A stretch of 64,000 nt of DNA from Novosphingobium naphthalenivorans NBRC 102051 (GCF_001590985.1 NZ_BCTX01000001.1:62001-126000); one strand, 5' to 3'. Shown: positions 35,488-43,742, numbered from the stretch's first letter. Program-made: numbers and translations. The notes: generated from the sequence alone by a model not told the origin.

Positions 35488-36327
35488 TCAGATCTCCTGC
35501 ACTGCGAGGAGGCCTGCGATGCGCTCCAACGGCAGGACCGGGCCGTCCTTGCAGATGAAGGCCGGGCCGAACTGGCAATGGCCGCACAGGCCGATCGCGC
35601 ATTTCATGTTGCGCTCCATCGACAGGTAGATGTTCCCGGCCGGCATCCCTGCTTTCTGCAAGCCACTGGCGGCAAAGCGCATCATCACTTCCGGGCCGCA
35701 GACCATGGCAATGGCGTTGTCCGGATCAAAAGGCGAGCGCGGGATCAGCGTGGTGACGAAGCCGACATTGCCATGCCAGTCGGTCCCGGCATGATCGACG
35801 GTGACTTCGACGTTCACGTCCAGCCGCTGCTTCCACTGCTCCAGATCGTGCTGGTAGAGAATGTCGGAGGGACTGCGACAACCGACGAGGATCGTCACCC
35901 GGCCAAAGCGCTCGCGCCGGGCCAGGACTTCCTGAATGGCAGGCCGCAGCGGCGCTAGACCAAGGCCGCCCGCCACGATCAGCACATCGCGCCCTTCCGC
36001 TTCCGCCACGGGCCAGCCGGTGCCGAACGGACCGCGCACACCCAGCGTCGCGCCGGGCTCCAGCCGCGCCAAGGCGCCGCTGACGGCACCGGCATTGCGC
36101 ACGGTATGCACGAAACCCGTCCCCTCGCTGGCACCGACGCTCATACTGATCGCGACTTCGCCGACGCCGAAGGCATAGAGCATGTTGAACTGGCCGGGCC
36201 GGAAATCGGGCCGCGTTCCGGAGACCGGCTCCAGTTCCAGCGTCACGGCGTCGGCCAGTTCCCGCCGGACACTGCCGACGCGGTAGATCTCTGGAACGAA
36301 AGGGTCTTTCGCAATATCCGCCCGCAT
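35488..36327 (-). CDS. hydG: Hydrogenase diaphorase (gamma) subunit, FAD/NAD(P)-binding
   Basis: This 279-aa protein resembles the dihydroorotate dehydrogenase electron-transfer subunit and P. furiosus HydG. The FAD-binding barrel has [20 protein letters not shown]. The NAD(P) domain has [20 protein letters not shown] and [14 protein letters not shown], ending [14 protein letters not shown]-terminal [2Fe-2S] site is formed by [19 protein letters not shown] (about 241-259). It exchanges electrons between the hydrogenase module and NAD(P)H. It shares one base with the preceding cyclic-nucleotide-binding-fold gene's stop. Confidence 0.93.
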   Translation of the reverse strand: MRADIAKDPFVPEIYRVGSVRRELADAVTLELEPVSGTRPDFRPGQFNMLYAFGVGEVAISMSVGASEGTGFVHTVRNAGAVSGALARLEPGATLGVRGPFGTGWPVAEAEGRDVLIVAGGLGLAPLRPAIQEVLARRERFGRVTILVGCRSPSDILYQHDLEQWKQRLDVNVEVTVDHAGTDWHGNVGFVTTLIPRSPFDPDNAIAMVCGPEVMMRFAASGLQKAGMPAGNIYLSMERNMKCAIGLCGHCQFGPAFICKDGPVLPLERIAGLLAVQEI

Positions 36328-36791
36328 CAGCGCTGCCCGTAAACGTCAAGGATCTGCAGCCGCGTGGCGTGCAGGCGCTTGACCATGACGGGCAGGAACC
36401 GCTTCATCATCTCATACCCCAGATGATGATCCGCATCGCATTTTCCGCGCAGGCAGGCGGCGTCCATGCCGATGGCGCGGACCGGCTCCATGGCCCGCGC
36501 ATCAAATTCCGCACGGTAAGGCGGGATCAGCCAGGAAACCCCGACGATTTCGCCTTCCCCCAGCGTCGTGGCGATGATGGCGGGACGGCCGGGCGCCGCG
36601 ATCTCCAGCGCCACCTTACCTTGCCGGACAAGGTAGAACCTGTCGGCGGGCTCGCCTTCGCGGATGAGGTATTCCCCGGCCTTGAAATGATGATTGCGCG
36701 CGCAGCCAGCGATCAGCCTGACGAATTCGGGCGGACAGCCCGCAAAGAAGGACTGTTGGCCCAGGATCTGCTCCATGCTCTCCATGTTCAT
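36327..36791 (-). CDS. Cyclic nucleotide-binding domain protein inside the hydrogenase operon
   Basis: This 154-aa protein is a single cNMP-binding/CRP effector domain: [20 protein letters not shown], the [20 protein letters not shown] strand pair, and [20 protein letters not shown], where the phosphate-binding cassette would lie. The canonical RxAxV arginine is replaced ([15 protein letters not shown]), so cAMP binding is doubtful. There is no C-terminal helix-turn-helix, so it is not a transcription factor by itself. It overlaps hydB by ATGA and hydG by one base, which suggests a post-translational sensor or structural partner of the diaphorase module. Similar genes occur in other group 3b operons. 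Confidence 0.85.
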   Translation of the reverse strand: MNMESMEQILGQQSFFAGCPPEFVRLIAGCARNHHFKAGEYLIREGEPADRFYLVRQGKVALEIAAPGRPAIIATTLGEGEIVGVSWLIPPYRAEFDARAMEPVRAIGMDAACLRGKCDADHHLGYEMMKRFLPVMVKRLHATRLQILDVYGQR

Positions 36792-37936
36792 CGGCTCCTC
36801 CCTTCGTCCAGCGCCGCGCGGATGGCAGCAACTTCCTCGGTGAGATCAATCCCGACCGGGCACCAGGTAATGCAGCGGCCGCAGCCCACGCATCCCGAGG
36901 TGCCGAACTGGTCGATCCAGTTCGCCAGCTTGTGCGTCATCCACTGGCGGTAACGCGAACTGGCCGCCGTCCTCACACTGCCCCCGTGGATGTAGGAATA
37001 GTCCATCGTGAAGCAGGAATCCCACTTGCGCACGCGCTCGGCATTCTGGCCGGTGAGGTCGCTGTGGTCCTCCACGGTCGAGCAGAAGCACGTGGGGCAG
37101 ACCATGGTGCAGTTCGCGCAAGTGAGGCACCGGGCCGCAACATCGTCCCAGCGCGGGTGTTCGGGATTGTCCTGCAGCAATTCCTTGATCCCGCGCGTAT
37201 CCAGACTGCGGCCCATCTGGCTGGCCGTGCGTTCGGAAACGGCCCGCGCCGCCTCGGCCTGCTCGGTGGTTGCAGTGCCATGCGGCACGCGTTCCAGAAT
37301 GCGCCGGCCAGCCTCGCTTCCCGCCTCGATCAGGAACAGGTGTTCATCGCCCCCGATAAGTTCCGTAAGCGCCAGATCGAAGCCCTGCGTGGCGCGCGGG
37401 CCGGTTTCCATCGACACGCAAAAGCAGGTTCCGCCCGCCTCCGCGCAATTGACCGCAACGATGAAGGCATTCGACCGCCGCGCCGCATAGGCCGTATCGA
37501 CATAAGGCCCTTCACCGAACACCCGGTCCTGCACGGCCATGGCGTGGAGTTCACAAGCGCGCACGCCGATGAAAGCGAACTTGTCGGCTGTCCGTTCCGG
37601 CACGGCCACGGTCATCACGCCGTCGTCCCCCCGGTGCGCGCTCCACAATGTCTCGCTGGGCGGAAAGAGGAACTTCTTCCACGAGTGCGGCCCTACGGCA
37701 TAACCGAAAAAGGCATTGTCCTCGCGCCGTTCGAGCGCATAGCGCCCCGGCTCCTGCCGGTCGGTCCAGCCGGCAGGCAGTGCGGTGATGCCGCCGATCT
37801 CGTCATAGACGATCGCGTCGTCGCGCCGCGTGGGGCCGACCACGCGATAGCCGTCTTCGGCAAGCACTTCGAAAAGGCGCTGCAACCCGGCCGTATCCAA
37901 CGCAAAACCAGACGTATCTGCCTTGAAGGCCTGCAT
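36788..37936 (-). CDS. hydB: Hydrogenase beta subunit with [4Fe-4S] clusters
   Basis: This is the first gene of the hydrogenase operon (382 aa). It resembles the anaerobic sulfite reductase A/HydB family: an N-terminal domain with [17 protein letters not shown] (about 83-99) and [20 protein letters not shown], then two ferredoxin-like cluster motifs, [16 protein letters not shown] and [16 protein letters not shown] (about 348-363). It relays electrons between the small subunit and the flavin subunit. The ATG at 37934-37936 is preceded by GGGAGA. An upstream in-frame start would add about 31 residues with no family character. A possible promoter lies about 100 bases upstream. Confidence 0.93.
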   Translation of the reverse strand: MQAFKADTSGFALDTAGLQRLFEVLAEDGYRVVGPTRRDDAIVYDEIGGITALPAGWTDRQEPGRYALERREDNAFFGYAVGPHSWKKFLFPPSETLWSAHRGDDGVMTVAVPERTADKFAFIGVRACELHAMAVQDRVFGEGPYVDTAYAARRSNAFIVAVNCAEAGGTCFCVSMETGPRATQGFDLALTELIGGDEHLFLIEAGSEAGRRILERVPHGTATTEQAEAARAVSERTASQMGRSLDTRGIKELLQDNPEHPRWDDVAARCLTCANCTMVCPTCFCSTVEDHSDLTGQNAERVRKWDSCFTMDYSYIHGGSVRTAASSRYRQWMTHKLANWIDQFGTSGCVGCGRCITWCPVGIDLTEEVAAIRAALDEGRSR

Positions 37937-38330
37937 GAAGACGGTCTCCCGTTGCCGGCAATCGAACAGGGCCGCGGCACCTGGCACACCGCCCGGCAGC
38001 CTCTGTGATCGAGAATGCCGTCCCTCCATGAATCGAGACTATGATGATAATGTGAAACTTGGCAACTTCGGCAAGCGCCAATCGCCGATCCCGCTCATTG
38101 CGATCGGTCAAAGCGGTCCTTCAGGAATCCCGGTAGGCCCGGCAAACATTATCTCTTCAACGTCCTGCGGTCTTCCCACCCATGGGAAATTTCCGTTCGG
38201 TTTGCGAGACATGCCTTGCACTGCGTGTCTGTCTCCGTGACAATCGCGAAGCGCTTTTTCGCCAACGGAAACAAAATGGCCGCTCAGGCCATATCATCAA
38301 GGATCTGCCAGAACGAAGTCAGGAGCGGAT
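37937..38330. promoter_or_regulatory. 394-base divergent control region between hydB and treT-like gene
   Basis: This is the largest gene-free stretch in the accessory block. On the minus strand TTGCCA (38060-38065) and CATAGT (38038-38043) are separated by 16 bases and could form a sigma70-type promoter for hydB, with start near 38031 and a leader of about 95 bases. An FNR/FixK-like sequence lies at 38098-38111, about 74 bases upstream of that start. For the plus-strand gene I see AGGAG about 11 bases before the ATG but no persuasive -10. No small gene is evident. Confidence 0.5.
38098..38111. promoter_or_regulatory. Partial FNR/FixK-type site upstream of hydB
   Basis: TTGCGATCGGTCAA matches the FixK pattern TTGA-N6-TCAA at seven of eight bases (C replaces A in the left half). 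The right half GTCAA is complete. From the proposed hydB start near 38031 its centre is about -74, close to a class I activator position. Weaker than the other two boxes in the locus. Confidence 0.4.
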
Positions 38331-39575
38331 ATGGAACGGAACGAAACGGAAGGATTTTCCCTTCCGCGCGTCGAGGACTATGAACGGTACATCGGCAGCG
38401 AAGCGGTCGAGCGCATTCTCGCCAAGGCCGACAAGCTGCGCGACCTGCACGTCATCAACATCAACTCCACCTACTACGGCGGCGGCGTTGCCGAACTGCT
38501 CTCCTCGCTAACCCTGCTCATGAACGGCGCAGGCATCCGGACCGGGTGGCGCGTGTTGCAGGGCCGGCCCGATTTCTTCAACATCACCAAGAGAATGCAC
38601 AACGCCCTGCAGGGCGACGCAATCAACTTCAACGATCTCAAGCGCGACATCTATGAGGACGTGGTCTTCGAAAATGCCGCGCGGATGCACCTCGATCACG
38701 ACATCGTCATCGTGCACGATCCCCAGCCGCTCCCGCTGATCCGGCACTTCCGGAAGAAGGCCCCGTGGGTCTGGCGCTGCCATGTCGATCTGACGCATCC
38801 CGATCCGGACTTGTGGGCCTACCTTCGCGAGTTCGTCGAAGACTACGACGCGGTTGTCCTGTCGCTGCCGGAATATGCCCAGAACATCACCACGCCGCAG
38901 CGCTTCATCATGCCCGCGATCAATCCCTTCTCCACCACCAACAAGGAATTGACCAAAGACGAGATCGACGAGCGTCTTCGCCACTATGGCATTCCCACCG
39001 ATCTGCCGCTGGTGGTGCAGATCTCCCGCTTCGACAAGTGGAAGGACCCGCAAGGCGTCATCGACGCGTTCCGGATCGCCCGCAAGGAAGTGGACGCGAC
39101 GCTGGTGCTGGTCGGCAATATCGCAACCGACGATCCCGAAGGGCAGGAAATCTTCGAAGACATCGTCAAATGTGCCGAAGAGCGCATCATCGTGCTTTCC
39201 GTGCAGGATTCCGCGCTGGTCAACGCGCTTCAGCGCCGGGCCGCCGTCGTGCTGCAGAAATCGCTACGCGAAGGCTTCGGCCTGACCGTGGCCGAGGCCA
39301 TGTGGAAAGGCGCGGTCGTCATCGGCGGCAATGTCGGCGGCATCAAGAAACAGATCGAGGACGGCGTGAACGGCTTCCTCGTCGACAGTGTCGAGGACAC
39401 GGCAGGCAAGATGATCCGCGTCCTGCGCGATCCGGCCCTGCAAGAAACCTTGGGACATGCGGCCCGCGAGACGGTACGCTCGCGCTTCCTGATGACGCGC
39501 CTGATGGAAGACTGGCTCGATCTGATCGCATCATTCGTACCGAATTTCAGCCTGACCGGATCAGGCGGACACTGA
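38331..39575 (+). CDS. TreT-like trehalose synthase (GT4 glycosyltransferase)
   Basis: This 414-aa GT4 enzyme resembles the trehalose glycosyltransferring synthase TreT, which joins NDP-glucose to glucose to make trehalose. The N-terminus NINSTYYGGGVAELLSSLTL, then WRVLQGRPDFFNITKRMHNA and IVHDPQPLPLI, are typical of TreT. The donor domain has SRFDKWKDPQGVIDAF and the catalytic E-x7-E region LREGFGLTVAEAMWKGAVVI. TreT is best known in archaea and thermophiles, and homologues are scattered in bacteria. It is divergent from the hydrogenase operon and followed 23 bases later by a site-2 protease gene, so stress osmolyte synthesis may be co-induced. Confidence 0.8.
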   Translation: MERNETEGFSLPRVEDYERYIGSEAVERILAKADKLRDLHVININSTYYGGGVAELLSSLTLLMNGAGIRTGWRVLQGRPDFFNITKRMHNALQGDAINFNDLKRDIYEDVVFENAARMHLDHDIVIVHDPQPLPLIRHFRKKAPWVWRCHVDLTHPDPDLWAYLREFVEDYDAVVLSLPEYAQNITTPQRFIMPAINPFSTTNKELTKDEIDERLRHYGIPTDLPLVVQISRFDKWKDPQGVIDAFRIARKEVDATLVLVGNIATDDPEGQEIFEDIVKCAEERIIVLSVQDSALVNALQRRAAVVLQKSLREGFGLTVAEAMWKGAVVIGGNVGGIKKQIEDGVNGFLVDSVEDTAGKMIRVLRDPALQETLGHAARETVRSRFLMTRLMEDWLDLIASFVPNFSLTGSGGH

Positions 39576-39598
39576 CAGGAACGGGAAACCCGAACACC

Positions 39599-40741
39599 AT
39601 GAGCCACGCTGCATCCGCCATGGGCCGCCGCTGGTCGTTCTCGATCGGCACCGTCAAAGGCACCGCCGTTCGCATCCATGCGACATTCCTTCTCCTGCTG
39701 GCCTGGGTGGGAGTCAGCGGCTGGCTCCATGACGGGCCGGCCGCCGCGCTGCATATCGTGACGCTGCTGGTGCTGGTGTTCTTCTGCGTCGTGCTGCACG
39801 AATTCGGCCACATCTTCGCCGCTCGCAGGTTCGGCGTGCGAACGCCGGAAGTGGTGCTGCTGCCGATCGGCGGCGTGTCCCGACTCGAACGCATTCCCGA
39901 CGAGCCGCGCGCCGAATTCGTCATTGCCATTGCCGGCCCGCTCGTCACGCTCGCCATCGCAATAGCTCTGCTGCTGGTACTGGGCCGGATGCCGACGGTC
40001 GAGGAAATCGAAAAGGGCCAGGGCCTGCAAGGGCTCGTGGCACAACTGGCCTACGTCAACATCGCACTGTTCCTGTTCAATCTGATCCCGGCCTTTCCGA
40101 TGGACGGCGGACGCGTGCTGCGCGCTGGCCTCGCCGCCTGGCTCGGCCATACGCAGGGAACCCGCGTGGCCGCCGGGATCGGGCAGGCCTGCGCGATATT
40201 CCTCGGCCTGATGGGCTTTATGTCGGGCAACATCATTCTCGTGCTGGTGGCCGTCTTCGTCTATTTCGCCGCCGGTTCGGAGAACGGGATCGTCGCCCTG
40301 CGCGACATTACCGCGGGCAAGCCTGCGCGGGATTCGATGATCGACAATTTCGTGCGCCTCCATGCCAGCGATCCGGTCGCCGCGGCCGCCAGCGCCTTGA
40401 TCCACACCGACCAGCGCGAATTCCCGGTCGTCGACAGGCAGGGCCGCCTTGCCGGTTTCCTCAACCGCGACGGGATTATCCGCGCGCTGGCCGGCAGCGG
40501 ACAGGACACCGCTATTGCCGAAGTCATGCAGGACATCCCGCAAGTCTCGCAATGGACGCGCATGGATGAGATCGTGCCCATGCTGGCCGGTGGCGCGCAG
40601 GCCGTGGGAGTCGCGGCCGACGACGGGCAATGCCTGGGCTACATCACCTGGGAAAACCTGATGGAAGAACTGCTGATCTCGCGGGCAATGCACAGCCGCG
40701 CTTCGGCCGCTTCGCTCGCCCGGCCGAAAGCCGGTCATTGA
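39599..40741 (+). CDS. Site-2 protease family membrane metalloprotease with C-terminal CBS domains
   Basis: This intramembrane zinc protease (380 aa) has HEFGH (67-71) inside the second membrane helix and NLIPAFPMDGGRVLRA supplying the third zinc ligand Asp. Four to six helices span residues 28-230. The C-terminal 140 residues form a CBS pair (RLHASDPVAAAASALIHTDQ; DRQGRLAGFLNRDGI; MQDIPQVSQWTRMDEIVPML). The architecture is that of mycobacterial Rip3 (Rv2625c) and archaeal SpoIVFB-like proteases. CBS domains may sense adenylates. The ATG at 39599 is preceded by GGAACGGGAA. Its stop codon lies inside a consensus FNR/FixK site. Confidence 0.9.
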   Translation: MSHAASAMGRRWSFSIGTVKGTAVRIHATFLLLLAWVGVSGWLHDGPAAALHIVTLLVLVFFCVVLHEFGHIFAARRFGVRTPEVVLLPIGGVSRLERIPDEPRAEFVIAIAGPLVTLAIAIALLLVLGRMPTVEEIEKGQGLQGLVAQLAYVNIALFLFNLIPAFPMDGGRVLRAGLAAWLGHTQGTRVAAGIGQACAIFLGLMGFMSGNIILVLVAVFVYFAAGSENGIVALRDITAGKPARDSMIDNFVRLHASDPVAAAASALIHTDQREFPVVDRQGRLAGFLNRDGIIRALAGSGQDTAIAEVMQDIPQVSQWTRMDEIVPMLAGGAQAVGVAADDGQCLGYITWENLMEELLISRAMHSRASAASLARPKAGH

Positions 40742-40751
40742 TGGTGGTCAA
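40738..40751. promoter_or_regulatory. FNR/FixK-type site between S2P and ppsA
   Basis: TTGATGGTGGTCAA matches the FixK consensus TTGA-N6-TCAA at all eight bases and TTGAT-N4-ATCAA at nine of ten. It overlaps the stop codon of the protease gene and lies 62 bases before the ppsA ATG. A weak -10-like CATAGG (40772-40777) would put the centre near -40, consistent with class II activation of ppsA. This implies ppsA has its own low-oxygen promoter. Confidence 0.6.
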
Positions 40752-40813
40752 GGCACCGGTGAAGCGCCGGCCATAGGAAGACACCCGACACAACAACGAG
40801 GACGCCCCCCGAA

Positions 40814-43207
40814 ATGACAAAGCCCCCCGCTTCCGTCCTGTGGTTCGAAGATATCGGTATCGCCGACGTGCCCATCGTCGGTGGAAAGAATGCCTCGCTC
40901 GGCGAAATGGTTCGCGAACTGGGGCAACAGGGCGTGCGCGTCCCGACCGGCTTTGCGACGACTTCTGCGGCCTATCGCCATTTCATCGACGCCAGCGGGA
41001 TCGAGCCCGCCATCCGCGAGGATATCCGTCGCTACAATGAGGGCAAAAGCACCCTGCAAGTGGCAGGCAGCGCCGTGCGCGAGCACATTCTGGCCAGCGC
41101 GATCCCCGATGCCCTCGCCGATGAAATCCGCGTCGCCTACGACAAACTGGCCGAACGGCTGGGCATCAAGGACCCGGCCGTCGCCGTGCGCAGCAGCGCC
41201 ACGGCGGAAGATCTGCCCGATGCCAGCTTCGCAGGACAGCAGGAGACCTTCCTCAACGTGCGCGGGCATCGCGCCCTGCTCGATGCCTGCCGCCGCTGCT
41301 ACGCCTCGCTGTTCACCGACCGCGCGATCTCCTACCGCGAGGCCAAAGGCTTCGATCACTTCTCCGTCGCGCTCTCGATCGGCATCCAGCAGATGGTGCG
41401 CTCGGACCTCGCCGGTTCGGGCGTTATCTTCACCCTCGACACCGAGACGGGTTTTCCCGACGTCGCCGTGATCAGTGCCGCCTGGGGCCTTGGCGAAACG
41501 GTCGTGCAGGGCATGGTCGATCCCGACAAGTACATCGTCTTCAAGCCGCTGCTGGGCAAGCCGAGCGTGAAGCCGATCATCGAGAAGGCCCTCGGCGCCA
41601 AGGCCACCAAGATGATCTACGCCGAAGGCGGCAGCAAGCGCACCCGGCTGGTGGAAACCACCCCCGCCGAACAGCGCAAGTATGTGCTGGCCGACAGCGA
41701 CATCGTCGAACTCGGCAGCTGGGCCGCGACAGTCGAGCAGCACTACGGCCGCCCGATGGATATCGAATGGGCCAAGGACGGCGAGACCGGCCTGCTCTAC
41801 CTCGTGCAGGCCCGCCCCGAGACGGTCCAGGCCGGACGCAGCCGCACCAGCTTCCGCAACTATCACCTCAAGGAAAAGGGCAAGGCCCTCCTCTCCGGCG
41901 CGGCGGTCGGCAGTGCCATCGCCAGCGGCAAAGCCTGCGTCATCAAGGACGTTGCCGACATCGAACGCTTCCCTGACGGCGCGATCCTTGTCACCGGCAA
42001 TACCGATCCGGACTGGGTGCCGGTGATGAAGCGGGCTTCGGGCATCGTCACCGATCACGGCGGCAACACCAGCCACGCCGCCATCGTCAGCCGGGAACTG
42101 GGTGTGCCTGCCGTCGTCGGCACCGGCACCGCGACGCGCGACGTCGCGGACGGGCAGGACATCACCCTGTCCTGCGCCAGCGGCGAAACCGGGCTCGTCT
42201 ATGACGGGCTGCTGGCCTTCGACAGCGAGGAGATCGACGTTGGCTCCCTGCCCCAGACGCGCACGCACGTGATGGTGAACATCGCCGATCCCGCCGCCGC
42301 CTTCCAGTGGTGGCGCCTGCCGGCGCACGGCGTGGGCCTCGCCCGCATGGAATTCATCATCAACAACCTGATCAAGGTCCATCCGATGGCCCTGCTCCAT
42401 CCCGAGCGCCTGAGCGTAGAGGATGCGCGGACCATCGAGGAACTGACGCAAGGCTATGCAACGCCCGCAGACTACTTCGTCGATCGCCTCGCGCGCGGGA
42501 TTGCCAAGCTGGCGACGCCTTACCACCCCCATCCCGCGATCGTCCGTCTGAGCGATTTCAAGACCAACGAATATGCGCACCTGCTCGGCGGCTCGGCCTT
42601 CGAGCCGGCCGAGGAAAACCCGATGATCGGTTTCCGCGGCGCCTCGCGCTATTACAACGAGCGCTACCGCGAAGGCTTCGCGCTCGAATGCCGCGCGCTC
42701 AAGCAGGTACGCGAGGAACTGGGCTTCACCAATGTCGTGATCATGGTGCCTTTCTGCCGCACCACGGCCGAAGCCGATCAGGTTCTGGAAGTCATGGCGG
42801 AAAACGGCCTCAAGCGCGGCGAGAACGGGCTGCAGGTCTATATGATGTGCGAAATCCCGGCCAACGTGATCCTGGCCGAGGAATTCGCCAAGCGGTTCGA
42901 CGGGTTCTCGATCGGCTCGAACGACCTGACCCAGCTCACGCTCGGTATCGACCGGGATTCCGACTTGCTCGCCGACTTGTTCGACGAACGCAACGAGGCC
43001 GTGAAACGCATGGTCGCACAGGCCATCGCCAAGGCCCACGAGGCGCGCATCAAGATCGGCATCTGCGGCCAGGCGCCCAGCAACTATCCGGAATTCGCCG
43101 CCTTCCTCGTCGACGAGGGGATCGATTCCATCTCGCTCAATCCGGACAGCTTCGTGCGCACGGTGGGCTCGATCGCCCATGCCGAGAAATCGGCTCGGCG
43201 GGAATAG
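40814..43207 (+). CDS. ppsA: Phosphoenolpyruvate synthase
   Basis: PpsA converts pyruvate, ATP and water to PEP, AMP and phosphate, the entry to gluconeogenesis. The 797-aa protein is full length: an N-terminal ATP-grasp domain (VPIVGGKNASLGEMVRELGQ; AVRSSATAEDLPDASFAGQQ), the swivelling phosphohistidine domain with DHGGNTSHAAIVSRELG (catalytic His), and the C-terminal PEP/pyruvate barrel with GVGLARMEFI, FRGASRYYNERY and IGICGQAPSNYP (Cys). A FixK-type site upstream suggests induction at low oxygen, where PEP could feed trehalose or cell-wall precursors. A hairpin follows the stop. Confidence 0.96.
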   Translation: MTKPPASVLWFEDIGIADVPIVGGKNASLGEMVRELGQQGVRVPTGFATTSAAYRHFIDASGIEPAIREDIRRYNEGKSTLQVAGSAVREHILASAIPDALADEIRVAYDKLAERLGIKDPAVAVRSSATAEDLPDASFAGQQETFLNVRGHRALLDACRRCYASLFTDRAISYREAKGFDHFSVALSIGIQQMVRSDLAGSGVIFTLDTETGFPDVAVISAAWGLGETVVQGMVDPDKYIVFKPLLGKPSVKPIIEKALGAKATKMIYAEGGSKRTRLVETTPAEQRKYVLADSDIVELGSWAATVEQHYGRPMDIEWAKDGETGLLYLVQARPETVQAGRSRTSFRNYHLKEKGKALLSGAAVGSAIASGKACVIKDVADIERFPDGAILVTGNTDPDWVPVMKRASGIVTDHGGNTSHAAIVSRELGVPAVVGTGTATRDVADGQDITLSCASGETGLVYDGLLAFDSEEIDVGSLPQTRTHVMVNIADPAAAFQWWRLPAHGVGLARMEFIINNLIKVHPMALLHPERLSVEDARTIEELTQGYATPADYFVDRLARGIAKLATPYHPHPAIVRLSDFKTNEYAHLLGGSAFEPAEENPMIGFRGASRYYNERYREGFALECRALKQVREELGFTNVVIMVPFCRTTAEADQVLEVMAENGLKRGENGLQVYMMCEIPANVILAEEFAKRFDGFSIGSNDLTQLTLGIDRDSDLLADLFDERNEAVKRMVAQAIAKAHEARIKIGICGQAPSNYPEFAAFLVDEGIDSISLNPDSFVRTVGSIAHAEKSARRE

Positions 43208-43247
43208 TCAAGGCAGCCGCGCCATTCCTTGGCGCGTCATTCCTTGA
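43208..43247 (+). terminator. Hairpin after ppsA (possible terminator)
   Basis: CGCGCCATTCCTTGGCGCG (43218-43236) is a perfect 7-base stem with a 5-base loop, flanked by an outer complementary pair TCAAGG/CCTTGA (43208-43213 and 43242-43247). No T-run follows, so termination would be weak or Rho-assisted. The right side overlaps the 3' end of the GntR remnant. Confidence 0.4.
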
Positions 43248-43431
43248 CGGTGAGATCGACATGCACCCGGATGGAATCGTGGCGCCAGTATTCCTGGTCG
43301 TATTCCACCACCCGGCCCTGCTGATCGAGGCTGGTGCGCACGACCAGCAGCCCCGGCGCCAGCTTCGCCAGGCCGGCGCCCATGTGGTGATCGACACGGT
43401 CGCGGATCTGCCCGATGCGCTCGCCGGACTT
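43237..43431 (-). pseudogene. Remnant of a GntR-family regulator (UTRA domain C-terminus)
   Basis: About 64 codons on the minus strand read as the last strands of a GntR/UTRA sensor domain: SGERIGQIRDRVDHHM, then VVRTSLDQQGRVVEYDQEYW and HDSIRVHVDLTV before the stop. The rest of the UTRA domain and the whole DNA-binding domain are missing. Sequence upstream of it on this strand is the tRNA-Arg gene. It is therefore a truncated relic, probably left by a deletion. No matching N-terminal part is seen elsewhere in the window. Confidence 0.6.
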
Positions 43432-43498
43432 GCCATCGGCTGAGGCGCACGGTGACGATTGCCAAGCCGGTGCCCGCAAGCTAGGACGCCCCTCGCGT

Positions 43499-43575
43499 GC
43501 GCCCGTAGCTCAGCAGGATAGAGCATCAGATTCCTAATCTGGGGGCCACAGGTTCGAATCCTGTCGGGCGCACCA
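43499..43575 (+). tRNA. tRNA-Arg, anticodon CCT
   Basis: This 77-base tRNA has acceptor strands GCGCCCG and CGGGCGC, a discriminator A and an encoded CCA end. The anticodon arm is TCAGA-TTCCTAA-TCTGG with anticodon CCT (decodes AGG). The T arm CACAGG-TTCGAAT-CCTGT contains the TTCGAAT loop. AGG is a rare codon in GC-rich genomes. The tRNA lies between the GntR remnant and the DUF1178 gene. Confidence 0.95.
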
Positions 43576-43742
43576 ATATTTGTAAGCCCTCAAACGCCGG
43601 GCGGGCGCATCCGCGCCCTTGGCTTTCCTCGCATAAGCTCGGGCGGCCGTTCGGCCTTGCGAACCCTTTCGGGTTCGAAATCGCCCCCCTCGGGCGCACT
43701 ATTCCCCTGCTCGAACCCACCGGCCGAGCCATCAGCGCGTGT
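43576..43742. other. Gene-free region with hairpins downstream of tRNA-Arg
   Basis: These 167 bases hold no credible gene. They contain two perfect inverted repeats: GGCCGTTCGGCC (43645-43656) and CGAACCCTTTCGGGTTCG (43660-43677). The second resembles a duplicated T-arm-like sequence (GGTTCGAA), though no complete second tRNA can be folded. They may act as tRNA 3' processing or termination structures. Confidence 0.5.

Noticed and set aside
36327..36791. CNB-domain protein as the FNR/FixK regulator of the locus
   Set aside because: The protein is 154 aa with no helix-turn-helix and no N-terminal cysteines, so it cannot bind the boxes as FNR or FixK would.
38765..39598. N-terminal extension of the site-2 protease
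   Set aside because: It is an out-of-frame reading of the TreT-like gene; the protease starts with a normal ATG and ribosome site at 39599.
40748..43180. 810-codon minus-strand open frame opposite ppsA
   Set aside because: Covers almost exactly the ppsA gene in antisense and shows no family motifs, ribosome site or independent context.
17741..43575. Whole 18-43 kb block as an island integrated at tRNA-Arg
   Set aside because: The tRNA 3' end points away from the block, no integrase or direct repeat of the tRNA end was seen, and base composition looks the same as the core.
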